Below are positions 22,597-33,100 of a stretch of 64,000 bases of DNA, one piece after another. The DNA lies in assembly GCA_002785985.1 (NCBI GenBank), contig NHNU01000006.1:413587-477586 (forward strand), read 5' to 3'. The notes under the pieces were generated by a model that worked only from the letters and a program-made list of their open reading frames with translations, was not told the DNA's origin and did not search any database. The stretch's first letter is position 1, and the number at the start of each line of letters is the position of its first letter. A program made the translations under genes and the position numbers. The DNA comes from Microcyclosporella mali (lineage: Eukaryota > Ascomycota > Dothideomycetes > Mycosphaerellales > Mycosphaerellaceae).

Positions 22597-23421
22597 CTAC
22601 ATAACCACGCAAATCTTGATGCCACAGCATTTAATCCCCATATCCTGCTGTGGCTCTTGCATTTGCATGGGTTGTTGGGGCTGGCCTGGGTAGCCTCCGT
22701 GGCTTCCGTATTGCATGTTAGGCTGTCCATTGTAGCCTCCATGCTGACCGCCAGCGGCTTGCGCGTAGCTGTACTGTGGATTATTGCCCATGGGATAAGC
22801 CGTCTCATAGTGAGGGGTGCCATAATTTTGGTGCTGAGGTTGGTGATGTTGTTGATAGTCATATTGCGGCATTTGCTGTCCGCCTTGGCCACCAGTCAAG
22901 TCAACATAGATTCGTCCCTCGTTATGCTCCGTCCTGTATTGAAGTCCCAATTCCTGGCAGACCTGCTCCACCCGCGGCTTGATCTTTTGAATGTGGCCGG
23001 GGCTGTGGTTTCCCTTGCCGACGATAACGTGCAAATGGGTCTGGCCGTTCTGTTTTGCATATCGTATTCTTTGCTCCAAGATTTCCTCTGCTTCCTCCAC
23101 GAATTGGCCATGCAGATCGATCGTGTCGCCAGCGACTTTGCCTACGGCGTTGTTCTCGCGAAAGATGAATTCAGAAGCCTGCTTGTTGTACTGGTCTGCA
23201 GACGCAGCGTGCTTCTTGCTCTGCTCGCTCATGTCGTGGGCGCGCGCGCCATCGCCCTGCTCGTAGGCCTTGCGCGCCTCGGCGGCATAGTGCTGGTGTT
23301 GGCCCTGCTCTTTGCGCGCGAGGTCGCGCAGACGGTCATATTCCTGCTCGGAAGAGGAGGAAGGGCCGTGATTGAAGGCACCACCGCCAAGTCGAGTGCC
23401 GCCGTGAGCATAGGAAGCCAT
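22597..23421 (-). CDS. DUF1771-Smr domain protein with C-terminal CaaX box
   Basis: A single exon encodes 274 aa. A DUF1771 helical region (about 25-90, EQEYDRLRDLARKEQGQH onward) is followed by an Smr domain (about 100-178) with the signature DLHG (102-105) and GKGNHSPG (135-142). Smr domains bind and often cleave RNA in translation quality control; the DUF1771-Smr pair matches yeast YPL199C-type proteins. The next 85 residues are Gln/Tyr/Gly/Pro-rich and probably disordered. The last four residues are CVVM, a good farnesylation-type CaaX box, preceded by two further cysteines (KCCGIKICVVM). The start is the ATG before ASYAHGG, where conservation should begin; an in-frame ATG 72 nt upstream would add 24 residues. 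Membrane attachment is inferred from the tail only. Confidence 0.9.
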   Translation of the reverse strand: MASYAHGGTRLGGGAFNHGPSSSSEQEYDRLRDLARKEQGQHQHYAAEARKAYEQGDGARAHDMSEQSKKHAASADQYNKQASEFIFRENNAVGKVAGDTIDLHGQFVEEAEEILEQRIRYAKQNGQTHLHVIVGKGNHSPGHIQKIKPRVEQVCQELGLQYRTEHNEGRIYVDLTGGQGGQQMPQYDYQQHHQPQHQNYGTPHYETAYPMGNNPQYSYAQAAGGQHGGYNGQPNMQYGSHGGYPGQPQQPMQMQEPQQDMGIKCCGIKICVVM

Positions 23422-23806
23422 AGTGATGACAGTGTTATGGTAGTGAGTGCAGGTCTGGCGGAGCGCAATAAAAGAATGCCATGCCAATAGCAAGAATAGC
23501 GGAGGCTAGCTGGCTGGCTGGCCGGATGGTTCCAAGGTTTGGTTCCAGTGTCGACACGGCGGACTAAGTTCACCTGCACAGAAGCGGCCTAGACTGAAAT
23601 GCTACAGCTCCCAGGCTCCCCCTCTCTATGCTATGTAGTATTCGTAGACCCAAGCGCCAGATCTTGTACCTTTTCAATCTCACGTTGCTAAATAGGGCAC
23701 ACCACTGGTTGATTCAACCACTGCAAAGTAATGAGTCACGCCACTCCGTCTCCGTTCCTGATCTCAAACGACCACTCAAAGGAGCGGAAGGGGATGCTCT
23801 GACCTG
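23422..23806. other. Divergent intergenic region
   Basis: Separates the start of the Smr gene from the start of the broken F-box gene. No clear regulatory motif was picked out. Confidence 0.4.
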
Positions 23807-25434
23807 ATGGATCGCCTTCCGCAGGAGCTGCTGTGCCTGCTATGCGAGTATCTTTCCCATCTCGGTCTCAAGCAAGTCCGCCTCGTCGACCAGAGGTGGC
23901 AAGCCGCAAGCACGCCCTTCGTCTTCTCCCATATCTACGTGGCCACGTTCTCTGACAGCCTGGCCAAGCTGGCGGCGCTGTCAAGTCCACGGCTGAGCAA
24001 ACATGTCATCACCTTGACGCTGCTGTGCGATACACTACCCAGCTTATCGAAGGCAGATCATGCTGCGCTCGTCGACTTCCGACCATCGTACGGAGAGTGG
24101 CGGGACTCTTTGCCCGCGAGAGAATAGGGCAAGCACAGACCAAACTTGCTGCACTATCATCTGCAGAGGCACACTTTCTCCACAGCACAATTTGACCATG
24201 CCTACAAAGTTTACCAAGACGCGGCACGAGACCAAAAGAATTGGCATCAGCATGGTAAGGACCTTCAGTTCAGGGAGTACTTCGCGAGGCTTCCGAACAT
24301 TCGTGATGCAGAAGCGAAATGCGTATATCCATTCGACTGAACGACACACTACTCGCCATTCTGGCAGAGTCTACGCAAACAAACACTGGTGTAAGTATGG
24401 GCACTCGAGACTGATATTGTATCTCAGACTTTCGACTGCTGACTCGAGACACGTTATGAAAGTGGCCCATGTGATTTGAGACGCGAAACAACAATCCGCG
24501 ACGTGACAGCTGCTAGACAAGCTGTGTTGAATCTCCTTGAGGCTATAGCATTCCGAGGCTCATTCTCGGGTACCAAACCTATTGCTGTCCTGAGTATCAC
24601 GTTCACACACCCGAGGTACACGGAAGCAGTGCTGAACGAGGCAGCCATAATGTATATGCAAAGACTTTCGTCTGTGCCAAGTGCTTTCACGAACCTTACC
24701 GAACTCAACGTCCATGGACCACCTGAGATCATCAACTATCTCAGATTTGCAAGACGCCATCGAAGACTCACTCTCAGATATCATGAAGGCAATCCGATGA
24801 CCGTGTACACACTGTTTCAGGACACAGTCTGGCTGGATCTCGAGTACCTTTCTTTGATTGTAGATGTACCCGCAGAGCTGTTGACCGCATTCCTCGAAAG
24901 ACACGCTACGACACTAAAAAGCCTGCACTTGCGATACATGTACTTAGGCAACGTGGAATACGCCATCGAGCAGCTGCCAAAAATACTCAGGCTGAAGCAC
25001 ATATATCTGAAGAAACTCTGGGATGGTACTGATTTCGACGTGGACTCTCCACACGACGAAACATCTGTACTTTTACGAGGGACTGAGTTCAAGGCGTCAT
25101 TTGAACAGTCTGTCAAAGCGTATATCCTTAGGGAGATTGATTTCATGCCAAAGATCGGCAGAGATCGAGATTTCATCATCGGTGACCATGAGCCATGTTG
25201 AATCAACATTGCTTCGCTCTCGACGATGATCCGATGAATGAAAAGGATATTTTGGTGCTAAAGTTAGACCACGATTCAATGAACGAATATGGAGCACACG
25301 ACTACATCAAGATAGAACGGCGATGGGAGCCCTATCTCCGATTCCACAATTTCGACTCGGTACTTTTCGAATATTGTTGCAATCTGGCAGACACAGAGCG
25401 ACGGTCCGAAACAGCGCAGCAAAGCTGCATGTAA
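23807..25434 (+). pseudogene. Decayed F-box protein gene
   Basis: The N-terminus is a good F-box (MDRLPQELLCLLCEYLSHL at residues 1-19) followed by the start of an LRR-like region. The protein-like sequence continues through several lesions: an in-frame TAG at 24125-24127 inside an otherwise continuous frame (coding-like sequence resumes, for example QFREYFARLPNIRDAEAK), a frame change near 24320, and another near 25200, after which a C-terminal-like block (KLDHDSMNEYGAHDYIKI) lies in a different frame. A plausible intron with a gtaagt donor near 24392 restores phase at one point, but no intron removes the TAG while keeping the flanking frame. A working gene with unusual splicing or a sequencing error is the alternative. 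The 24476-25201 block alone has about 240 open codons. Confidence 0.55.
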
Positions 25435-25920
25435 CTTTCTGGAGCGAAGAGAAACACCTCGCTTGAAGTTGTTGATTGCGAACAAAGAATGAGGGGACGC
25501 CATGTCGTCGCTTGATGGTTGTAGCCGCCCAAAGCGGCACAGCACACCGTCCGGCACCGAGCACAGCGGCTGACTGCGTCTTCCGCCTCACGCATACAGA
25601 TCATGTTGGTATTCTCGCGCGGCGCAGGCTAAAGTTAGCATCGCGGCGTCGCCTGTGCCTTGCAAGAACAACAGACATGAGTGCGGCAGAATTCCAAGAT
25701 GAAAGTTGGCAAAACGGCATTGATTGTACGGGAGAGTTGCATAAGTATCACTGTTCCTGCAGCGTAGTTCGCGCGGATCCAGTCTGTGCAACGAGAGATT
25801 CTCGCAGCTTTCCCCAGTATGGCTATTCATCCTTTTCACTACTCATATCGGGCGTATAGTCCGGAGCTCGCGGTTAGGACAGAGATCCGCACCAGTCATG
25901 AGACACATCCGAAGTACTAA
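25435..25920. other. Intergenic region, no gene seen
   Basis: Upstream flank of the deaminase-fold gene. Overlapping short frames are present, none conserved. An in-frame TAA lies immediately before the ATG at 25921. Confidence 0.45.
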
Positions 25921-26946
25921 ATGCCTACTTCAAGATCGCGCGACATTGAGTTAATTATAATCATCAGGAGAGACGTCTGTGTTCTTGATTCTCCAAGCAA
26001 AACGCTTCATCTCTACGAGCAACGCCAGCTGCCCCCTCTACCGTCATTCTCAGTGACCCAGACATTTCTCGACGATCTCGAGGCCAGTGACACAGATAGC
26101 GACTATTCTGATGAGGACACCCCACAATCGCACACCCCTCCACACGTTGTCGACTGCCGAAAAGAGTCTTCCGGAGAAGGCTCAGACCTTTCAAGTCAGC
26201 TGTCGCTATTCCCTTTACCATTGCGTGCTGGGCGCCGAGCTAATGGCCTGGATGAGCCTTTCGCTCAGACGGAGAACGATACGGCGCACCTGGCACAGCT
26301 GGCGCCGCCAACATCCAGGTATGCCACGCCTTCTCGTCCCTCTGCCTCGTACGGAAAGGTTGCGGCCGATCTACCTCAGGGTGCATCCATGGAGCTCGAG
26401 AAACACCATTCTTCCTGGAGCGTCGCAGTCTACTCTCCGAGAAACACTATAGCACTGTTTCGCTTGGTGATCAACCGGAGATGTAGCTTCATGCGACGAC
26501 AGACCACCAAAAGCATGAGTCGAGTGGCCGTGATCTGTGCCGGACCCGATGATCCTCTCAAGGTAGCAGTAACAGGTTACCTCGACAAACCCTGCGATCT
26601 ACCAGAGCATCAGCTACCAAATTCACTATGGACATGCAAAGTCTTCTCACTCTGTCAAGAAATCGGGCATGTCCCAGCTCTTTCTTTAAACGACAGTGGA
26701 ATTGCGGGTCTGCACAACTGCTGCCATGCAGAGAAGCAAGCTGTTGCATTTTTGCACTTCCAGCGCCCGGAGCTGCGCAAGGCGACAATACATTTGAGTG
26801 ACGATCCGTGCTCAGACTGCGCGAGGTTTCTTAGGACCTATCAGCTGAAGACTGGAAGGGAGATCGAGATCGTGGTGTACGGGTGGAAGTGGCAAGATCC
26901 TACTGTCGGGAGGCACTTTGGGACGAGTCTGAGGACTATTCTGTGA
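25921..26946 (+). CDS. Cytidine-deaminase-fold protein (HAE / PCxxC)
   Basis: A single exon encodes 341 aa. The C-terminal part carries the zinc signature of the deaminase superfamily: His269-Ala-Glu271 in NCCHAEKQAVAFL and Pro296-Cys297-x-x-Cys300 in DDPCSDCARFL, 25 residues apart, with hydrophobic strands placed as in the fold. This predicts a zinc-bound hydrolytic deaminase; nucleobase, nucleotide or nucleic acid substrates are all possible. The sequence is unlike the compact CDA or dCMP deaminases and closer in motif layout to the divergent deaminase domains found in fungal hypothetical proteins. The N-terminal 160 residues are acidic and Ser/Pro-rich, without signal peptide. An in-frame TAA just before the ATG supports the start. 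The gene sits next to the decayed F-box gene. Confidence 0.75.
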   Translation: MPTSRSRDIELIIIIRRDVCVLDSPSKTLHLYEQRQLPPLPSFSVTQTFLDDLEASDTDSDYSDEDTPQSHTPPHVVDCRKESSGEGSDLSSQLSLFPLPLRAGRRANGLDEPFAQTENDTAHLAQLAPPTSRYATPSRPSASYGKVAADLPQGASMELEKHHSSWSVAVYSPRNTIALFRLVINRRCSFMRRQTTKSMSRVAVICAGPDDPLKVAVTGYLDKPCDLPEHQLPNSLWTCKVFSLCQEIGHVPALSLNDSGIAGLHNCCHAEKQAVAFLHFQRPELRKATIHLSDDPCSDCARFLRTYQLKTGREIEIVVYGWKWQDPTVGRHFGTSLRTIL

Positions 26947-27977
26947 CAGGGGTTTCTATCGAGCTGTGCCAAGCAATATCAACCTGGCGGTTCGCCATTA
27001 CATGGAACAAAATCATCTGGCTTTGAACTGAGATCGCAGGCTTAGCCATATTGTGAGATCAACTTGACGATCTACCTCGCTACCGAGCGCGGATCATCTA
27101 CAGGGAGCACGGCTTAATCAACAAGCAGAGCGACATTTCTCTCAAGAAGGTGGTTGTAGCAAAGGACGTCATGTCGCGGCTCAATCGCTCCTGGGGGCTT
27201 GTTCGTAAGGGAAGTAATGGCAATGGCAATGGTGATTCATCGAGAAGACCTGTTCACGAATATGTGGACAGTCCGCCTCCGCCTTACGGTTGAAGAGTGG
27301 CCTCTAAGCAAGATGGATGTGGGCGGGGAGTAATTCGTACAAGGTGATGTTACTGTAGTGTCTCTACTCGGGCAGAATTCGACGCCTTCCGTTTCCCCAT
27401 CGGGGGGGCCGATCAGCCCCACCTTCTCTATCTCTATAACGAACGTTCTTGATGCGTCCTGGGGTTCTTCTGGTCCGCAAAAACCTTACAAAATTCGTGA
27501 TAATTGACAGTAGGCAAACGTAAAGGATACGTGCCGTCTACTAACAACATTGTTCTGCAATTTCTACATATCAACAATGGACGTCCTCGTAATACATGCT
27601 GGGTAAACGTTTGATTGACCATACGCCCCGCGGCAAAATCTGCCGTGGCGATCCTCGACAGTACACCACCACTACGAAGTACTACTGCATCGACCAATAA
27701 CGCGCTAATGCAGCCTGCTGTCGACCGATTCACCCCGATTTTGATCTGCTCTAGATACTTCACACCTTTTCGACCGCCTCTTCTGTCATTCAAAGCATAT
27801 TGAAGCTGCAGTATGTCTGCTCGCGCTCTTCTGCTATACTTCGCCACACAACCACCAATGCCCTTGTTTTGAGCTCTATCTTGGAGTACCACACCATACT
27901 GCCTCGTAGCTCATAATACTATGCTGCAGTAACGTCAAGCCTTACAATCGCAAAAAATATACATACGAATCTTCACA
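26947..27977. other. 1-kb upstream region of BOR1, no supported gene
   Basis: A 152-codon minus-strand frame at 27434-27892 opens with a GTG rather than an ATG and has no recognisable domain. Both flanking genes are on the plus strand, so this should hold the BOR1 promoter. Confidence 0.45.
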
Positions 27978-29861
27978 ATGGCTGAACAACATGATGAACA
28001 CAGTCGCTTTGCCAACGACCCATATACCTGGGACAATCTCACAGGATGGAAGTCATATCGCACACTTCGCCCGTTCCGTGGCATGTACTGGGACATTCGC
28101 CGCCGATTGCCTTATTACTGGTCTGATATTAAGGACGGCTTCAACTACCGGACATTCGCTGGCACCATCCGCATTTTCTTTGTCAACCTGCTTCCCGCTT
28201 TGGCATTCGAACTCGATATGATGCGGCAGACTGGAGGCTACTTCGGCATCAACGAAGCTCTGTTCTCCTCCGCATTGGCGGCCTTGGTCTTCAGCACACT
28301 GTCTTGCCAGCCGCTGACCGTAGTTGGCATCACTGGTCTGATCTCCCTGTTCAACTATACCATCTACGATATTGCCAAGGAGCAGGGTATAACGGACCTA
28401 TATCCCCAGTTCATTGCTTGGGTGTCGATATGGGCCGCCATTACGCACTGGATGGCCTCAATCTTCAACTGGTGTGACTACATGCGATACATTACCGACT
28501 TCTCCAGCAACTCGTTCGGTACCTATGTCTCTATCATCTACATGATCAAGGGAGTGGAAGAGCTTGTTGCTAATTTCTCGGAGTCGAACCCGGCTGCGGG
28601 ATATCTAGGAATTGTCATCGCGCTCTGCTTTTGGTTCACGGTTGTCGTCTTGGAGACGATGGGCAGCACCATACTGTGGAAGCCTTGGGTACGAAAATTG
28701 CTCTCGGACTACGCATATCCGATTGCAACCATCTTTTGGACTGGATTCTCGCACATTCCAGGACGCATCAAAGATGCTGGTCTTCCTCGCATTCCGCACA
28801 CTCGAGCGTTCTATCCCACAGTCGATCGTGACTGGCTAGTCGACTTCTGGAACTTGCCTGTCAAGTGGGTCTTCGTTGCACTGCCAATCGGGATGCTGTT
28901 GACTTTGCTCTTTTACTACGACCACAACGTCAGCTCACTGACTGCTCAAGCCAAGCAATTTCCGCTCAAAAAGCCTGCTGGATTTCACTGGGACTTCTTT
29001 CTGCTAGGATGCACATCATTTATTGCTGGAATCATTGGGCTCCCACTGCCGAACGGACTAGTACCTCAAGCTCCGGTGCACACAGACTCCCTGGTTGAAT
29101 ATCGAGATGTCTTGACGAAAACCAAGGAAAAAGAGGACGACGTCTCTGATTCAGTTTGGATTACTAGAAACCACAAGCGGGTTGATGCTGTGCAGGTCCG
29201 CGAACAGCGCGTTTCTCACTTCCTGATGTTCCTGGCACTTGTTGGCTGCATGACAGGGCCTTTACTGGTAGTGTTACATACAATGCCTAGGGCACTTTTC
29301 GCTGGAGTCTTCTTCGTGGTGGGATTCAGCGGTATTCCTGGCTTCAACATTACCCAGAATCTGCTGTATTGCATGAGCGAGAAACGCTTTGTCGATCCGA
29401 ACGACCCTCGTAACACGATCAAGAAGTGGCGGATCCTATACTTTACGTTCTGGCAAGTCTTGGGTGTTGCGATCAGTGTGGCCATTTCGCAGACCATCGC
29501 GGCTATTGGCTTTCCAGTCATCATCACCTCGTTGATTCCATTGCGGTGGGTGCTATTACCGAGAATCTTCACAGAGCACGAGCTCTTGGTGTTGGACTCG
29601 CCAACGGCCGACTCGGATGTAGTGCTTTGTTCGATGGGTGGCCAGCCTGAGCGGCCGGAAGTCGCAATGGCGAGAAGACGACGAGAAGCAGACGAGGAGG
29701 GTGGGGCGTACAGTAGCAGTAACACAAGCAACCGGGTCACCCCACCAGGCATGCGATCGCGCGATGGATTCAAGGATGAAGAGGAGCAAGAAGCGAATGA
29801 TAGAGAGGTCGAAGCGGAGAAGCACGGTATCACGTCGACGTTGAACACAGGCCATGCGTAG
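27978..29861 (+). CDS. bor1: Borate/anion transporter Bor1 (SLC4 family)
   Basis: A single exon encodes 627 aa. It is a multi-spanning plasma-membrane protein of the SLC4/Bor1 family that exports borate and, in yeast, also affects vacuolar trafficking. Recognisable family segments include RIFFVNLLPALAFELDM in the first membrane helix, FSTLSCQPLTVVGITGLI (the conserved anion-binding region), GLPLPNGLVPQAPVHT and the later hydrophobic helices. The C-terminal 80 residues are hydrophilic, acidic and Arg-rich and probably cytosolic. Length is close to yeast Bor1 (576 aa) plus this tail. DNA2 starts 275 bp downstream on the same strand. Confidence 0.95.
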   Translation: MAEQHDEHSRFANDPYTWDNLTGWKSYRTLRPFRGMYWDIRRRLPYYWSDIKDGFNYRTFAGTIRIFFVNLLPALAFELDMMRQTGGYFGINEALFSSALAALVFSTLSCQPLTVVGITGLISLFNYTIYDIAKEQGITDLYPQFIAWVSIWAAITHWMASIFNWCDYMRYITDFSSNSFGTYVSIIYMIKGVEELVANFSESNPAAGYLGIVIALCFWFTVVVLETMGSTILWKPWVRKLLSDYAYPIATIFWTGFSHIPGRIKDAGLPRIPHTRAFYPTVDRDWLVDFWNLPVKWVFVALPIGMLLTLLFYYDHNVSSLTAQAKQFPLKKPAGFHWDFFLLGCTSFIAGIIGLPLPNGLVPQAPVHTDSLVEYRDVLTKTKEKEDDVSDSVWITRNHKRVDAVQVREQRVSHFLMFLALVGCMTGPLLVVLHTMPRALFAGVFFVVGFSGIPGFNITQNLLYCMSEKRFVDPNDPRNTIKKWRILYFTFWQVLGVAISVAISQTIAAIGFPVIITSLIPLRWVLLPRIFTEHELLVLDSPTADSDVVLCSMGGQPERPEVAMARRRREADEEGGAYSSSNTSNRVTPPGMRSRDGFKDEEEQEANDREVEAEKHGITSTLNTGHA

Positions 29862-30136
29862 GAGGCAGCATGTAGTAGTAGAAGTAGAAGTTGTGTGCCA
29901 TGGGTCTTGTCGCGAGACTCGGGTTCGGCTGAAGCTCGGAGCGAAGGCGCGCGTCGCCCCACTCTTCGATCACGCGTCTGATCCAGAGCCTCTCACAACA
30001 TTGCACTGCAACGACGATAAGACCAATACCGACGACAGCATCGTTACTTTCCACCCCTTGTCCCGCCCATAGACCCACCCGCCCTCACAGATGTGCACCC
30101 GCGGGTGCAGTCGAGCACAGAGTCCTGCGTGCCGAC

Positions 30137-33100
30137 ATGTCCACGCGCACCAAGAGCTTCTTTGACCAGGACCATCGCAAAGTACTATATCGTGCTCGAA
30201 ATTCTGCATCTGGCACTCGGCTGACGACATGCCGTAGCCGCGGCCAGGAAATTGGACTCGTCGACCGTACGTGTACGCTGCCGCCCAGCACACTTCCACT
30301 TCCACCAACGCTCCTGTCCTGGCGAAGCCTCCCATACCCGCCACGACGCAAGCCACCACGAAGCTCAGGGCCTTCAAATTTGTGCCCAGCGAGACTACTT
30401 CAGCGCAAAATCCTCGATCAATACTAGACGTAGCAGAAGATTCGGCGAGCGAGAGACGAGAATCCGTCGAAATGGACAACCCGGCGGCTTCAGAGGGTTC
30501 TGCATCGTCAAGCCCAGTCACTTCTGTGACGCCCAATCTGCCGCATGCAAACACTTTCCCTTGCACGCCCGGGGCTCGTCTACCTCTCGAGGATCTGATC
30601 GGTGACTGCGACCAGCCCAGCAGAGAACAGCCAGCTTATATCTCTCCCCAAGAACAATTGGGTTGGATCCCGAACAGCTCCTGCGCATCCAATCGAAAGA
30701 AGCGGAAGCGCGCCAAGAGCTCTTCTCCTTCATGTCCAAATACGTCTTCTCAGAAAGACCCTGCGTCAGCATTTTTCGGCGAGAATGGTGCTCCGTCAGC
30801 TACAAGAAGGTCGCCCGCAGCAGACCCATTGACCGACCTCTGGCAACGATATGCCACAGGCAAGCAAAGCGATGGTAGCTTGAAGCCTTCCGAGGTCGGC
30901 AACTTGCTTTTCCAAGCCTCGCCTAGGCTGATAGAAACACCAATCAAGAGTGGACCTTTGCGAAGGTGGGCGAGCACTGGGAATGATTGGCCAACTAGTA
31001 AGAGTAAGCGCAGATGCACCACCAGCAATCGAAGCATAGCAGTATGGCAAGATCAGACTGCGGTGGAGTCGGAAAGCAGAAGCAAAGTCGCAGCAATGGT
31101 TCACAAAATGCAGGAGAAGCTTGCAACCCAGCGCCTCGAGGAAGACACTGAGAGGACCAAGGTTGTGACGGCTGATTGCCCATCGAGTTCTAGCCCGCTC
31201 CCCGAGCTTGGGGTGGAGAGCTTCCCTACACCCAGTGTCATCAGTCCGCTTCGAACCCGCCAGCCAAATGTTCGAAGTCCCGCCAAAGCATCGAGGCAAC
31301 CATCGAAAATCCTGCCGCCGAAGCCCAATCCGCCTGCCCACATTCGTCCCACACAGTCTGGTCGGCTGCGATTCGATGGAACAAGACCAGCAGGCAATCC
31401 TTTGGATCCTGGCACTGCAGCAATACTTCATCTCCAGAACAAGGCTCCCTTGCCAGCATACAAACGACCTTCCATCACACGGACTCCTAGTCTTCTCAAA
31501 GCCGCGTCGGTCCAGCCTCAAGCCGCCAAAGCACATGCTCGGAATGACATTGACGAGTTCGATGACGATGCATTGGATCTGACCGCGGACGACCTGAACG
31601 AACTGCTTTCACAAAGGCCGCTGGAGCAGCGACCGCTGTCTGAGATTCCGAAGTATCCTGGTCCACCACAGACGAAGCCACGTGGGTCCATTAATCAACG
31701 ACAAGTCGTACCACAGCGAGTACAGCCCCAGACGATAACGATTGATGATGACGATGAATTTGGCTGCGATGATGTCGACTCTTTTATGCAAGCTGAGTTC
31801 AGCGCGACTCAAGCATCACGGGTTCGTTTGCATTCCTGATTATCTTCATGTGGAGGGTAGATAGCTTATTCTATATATGCGTAGACATCACCACGAAAGC
31901 GCTCTCCTCGCAAGCTTCACCCACAGAGAAGTGCTCAGAGCCCAGTCGCTCCTCCATCAGCCAACCTGCAGCGATATATAATCAAGCAAATCGTTGACGG
32001 GGAGTACACGAATGATAAAGGTCATCGATGTGGAGAGAAAGTGCTCCTTGCAGAAACCGAAGACGGGACGAAGACCACTGCGATTGTCTTGCGTGGATCC
32101 TGGACCGGGACCACGGTCAGTAAAAGCGACATCGTCCATGTTGCTGACGTTCGCCATGCTCGGATATTGAGTGGTCCTGTGAGTCCTCTGGGGCAGATTG
32201 TGATCAGTGATGATCCCTCCAGTCCATTTCTGGTGCTGCACCCGGACCACATGCTTTCTGCAACCACCGTAGCTGACTCGTTTGATTGTATTCGAAAAGC
32301 TGTGCTACAAGATCGAATCAAGGCCACTGGCGAGACAAGCAAGGCTATGGTTTACGGCAAGATCTTGCATGAGATCTTCCAGCAGGCTCTGTCTCTCAAT
32401 GAATGGAATGAGACGTATCTGTCTGCCTTGGTACAGATGACTGTGCAGTCCCACCTGGAAGGCCTGTGGGAACTTGGTATGGCAGACACCAATCTAGCAG
32501 CGGAGGAAATCCGAGCCAAGATGGGCGAGCTATCTGCATGGGCGGACGTATTTGTCGCGGAACAACCTTCGAATGACTCACTCGTCGACGACAAACAGGG
32601 CGAAAAAACCTTGATGAGCATCAGCAAGCTGATTGCAATCGAAGAGCACATATGGAGCCCACGATTCGGCCTGAAGGGTAATGTTGACGCTACGGTCCAG
32701 ACAACACTCTCAGACAGTTCGAATATGGAGTCGAAGAACCTGATTGTTCCATTCGAGGTCAAGACCGGCCGAACTACACAGTCTGCTGCCCACCGCGCTC
32801 AAACAGCGCTCTATACGCTTTTGCTCTCGGATAGGTACGATGTCGACGTCAAGGCTGGTATCCTATACTATCTGGAAAGCTCGAGCATGTCGCGTATTGC
32901 TCCACCCATAACAGAGGTACGGCAAATGATTCAGCAACGCAATCGATTGGCCACATATATATTCCATGCTCGTCATCCTCCACGCCCTTTCCACGAAAGT
33001 GATGCCGCACTACCGGACGCTATTGATCGCACGGCTATGTCCCAGGAGCTCGAGAAGAGCGGACTACCTGATCTTCTCAAGAACCCACACAAGTGCGGAC

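Noticed and set aside
22657..23490. 277-codon hydrophobic plus-strand frame opposite the Smr gene
   Set aside because: It is the antisense shadow of the well-supported Smr coding frame; Leu/Val richness comes from reading Gln/Glu/His codons backwards.
27434..27892. 152-codon minus-strand frame upstream of BOR1
   Set aside because: It begins with GTG, has no conserved motif and lies where the BOR1 promoter is expected.
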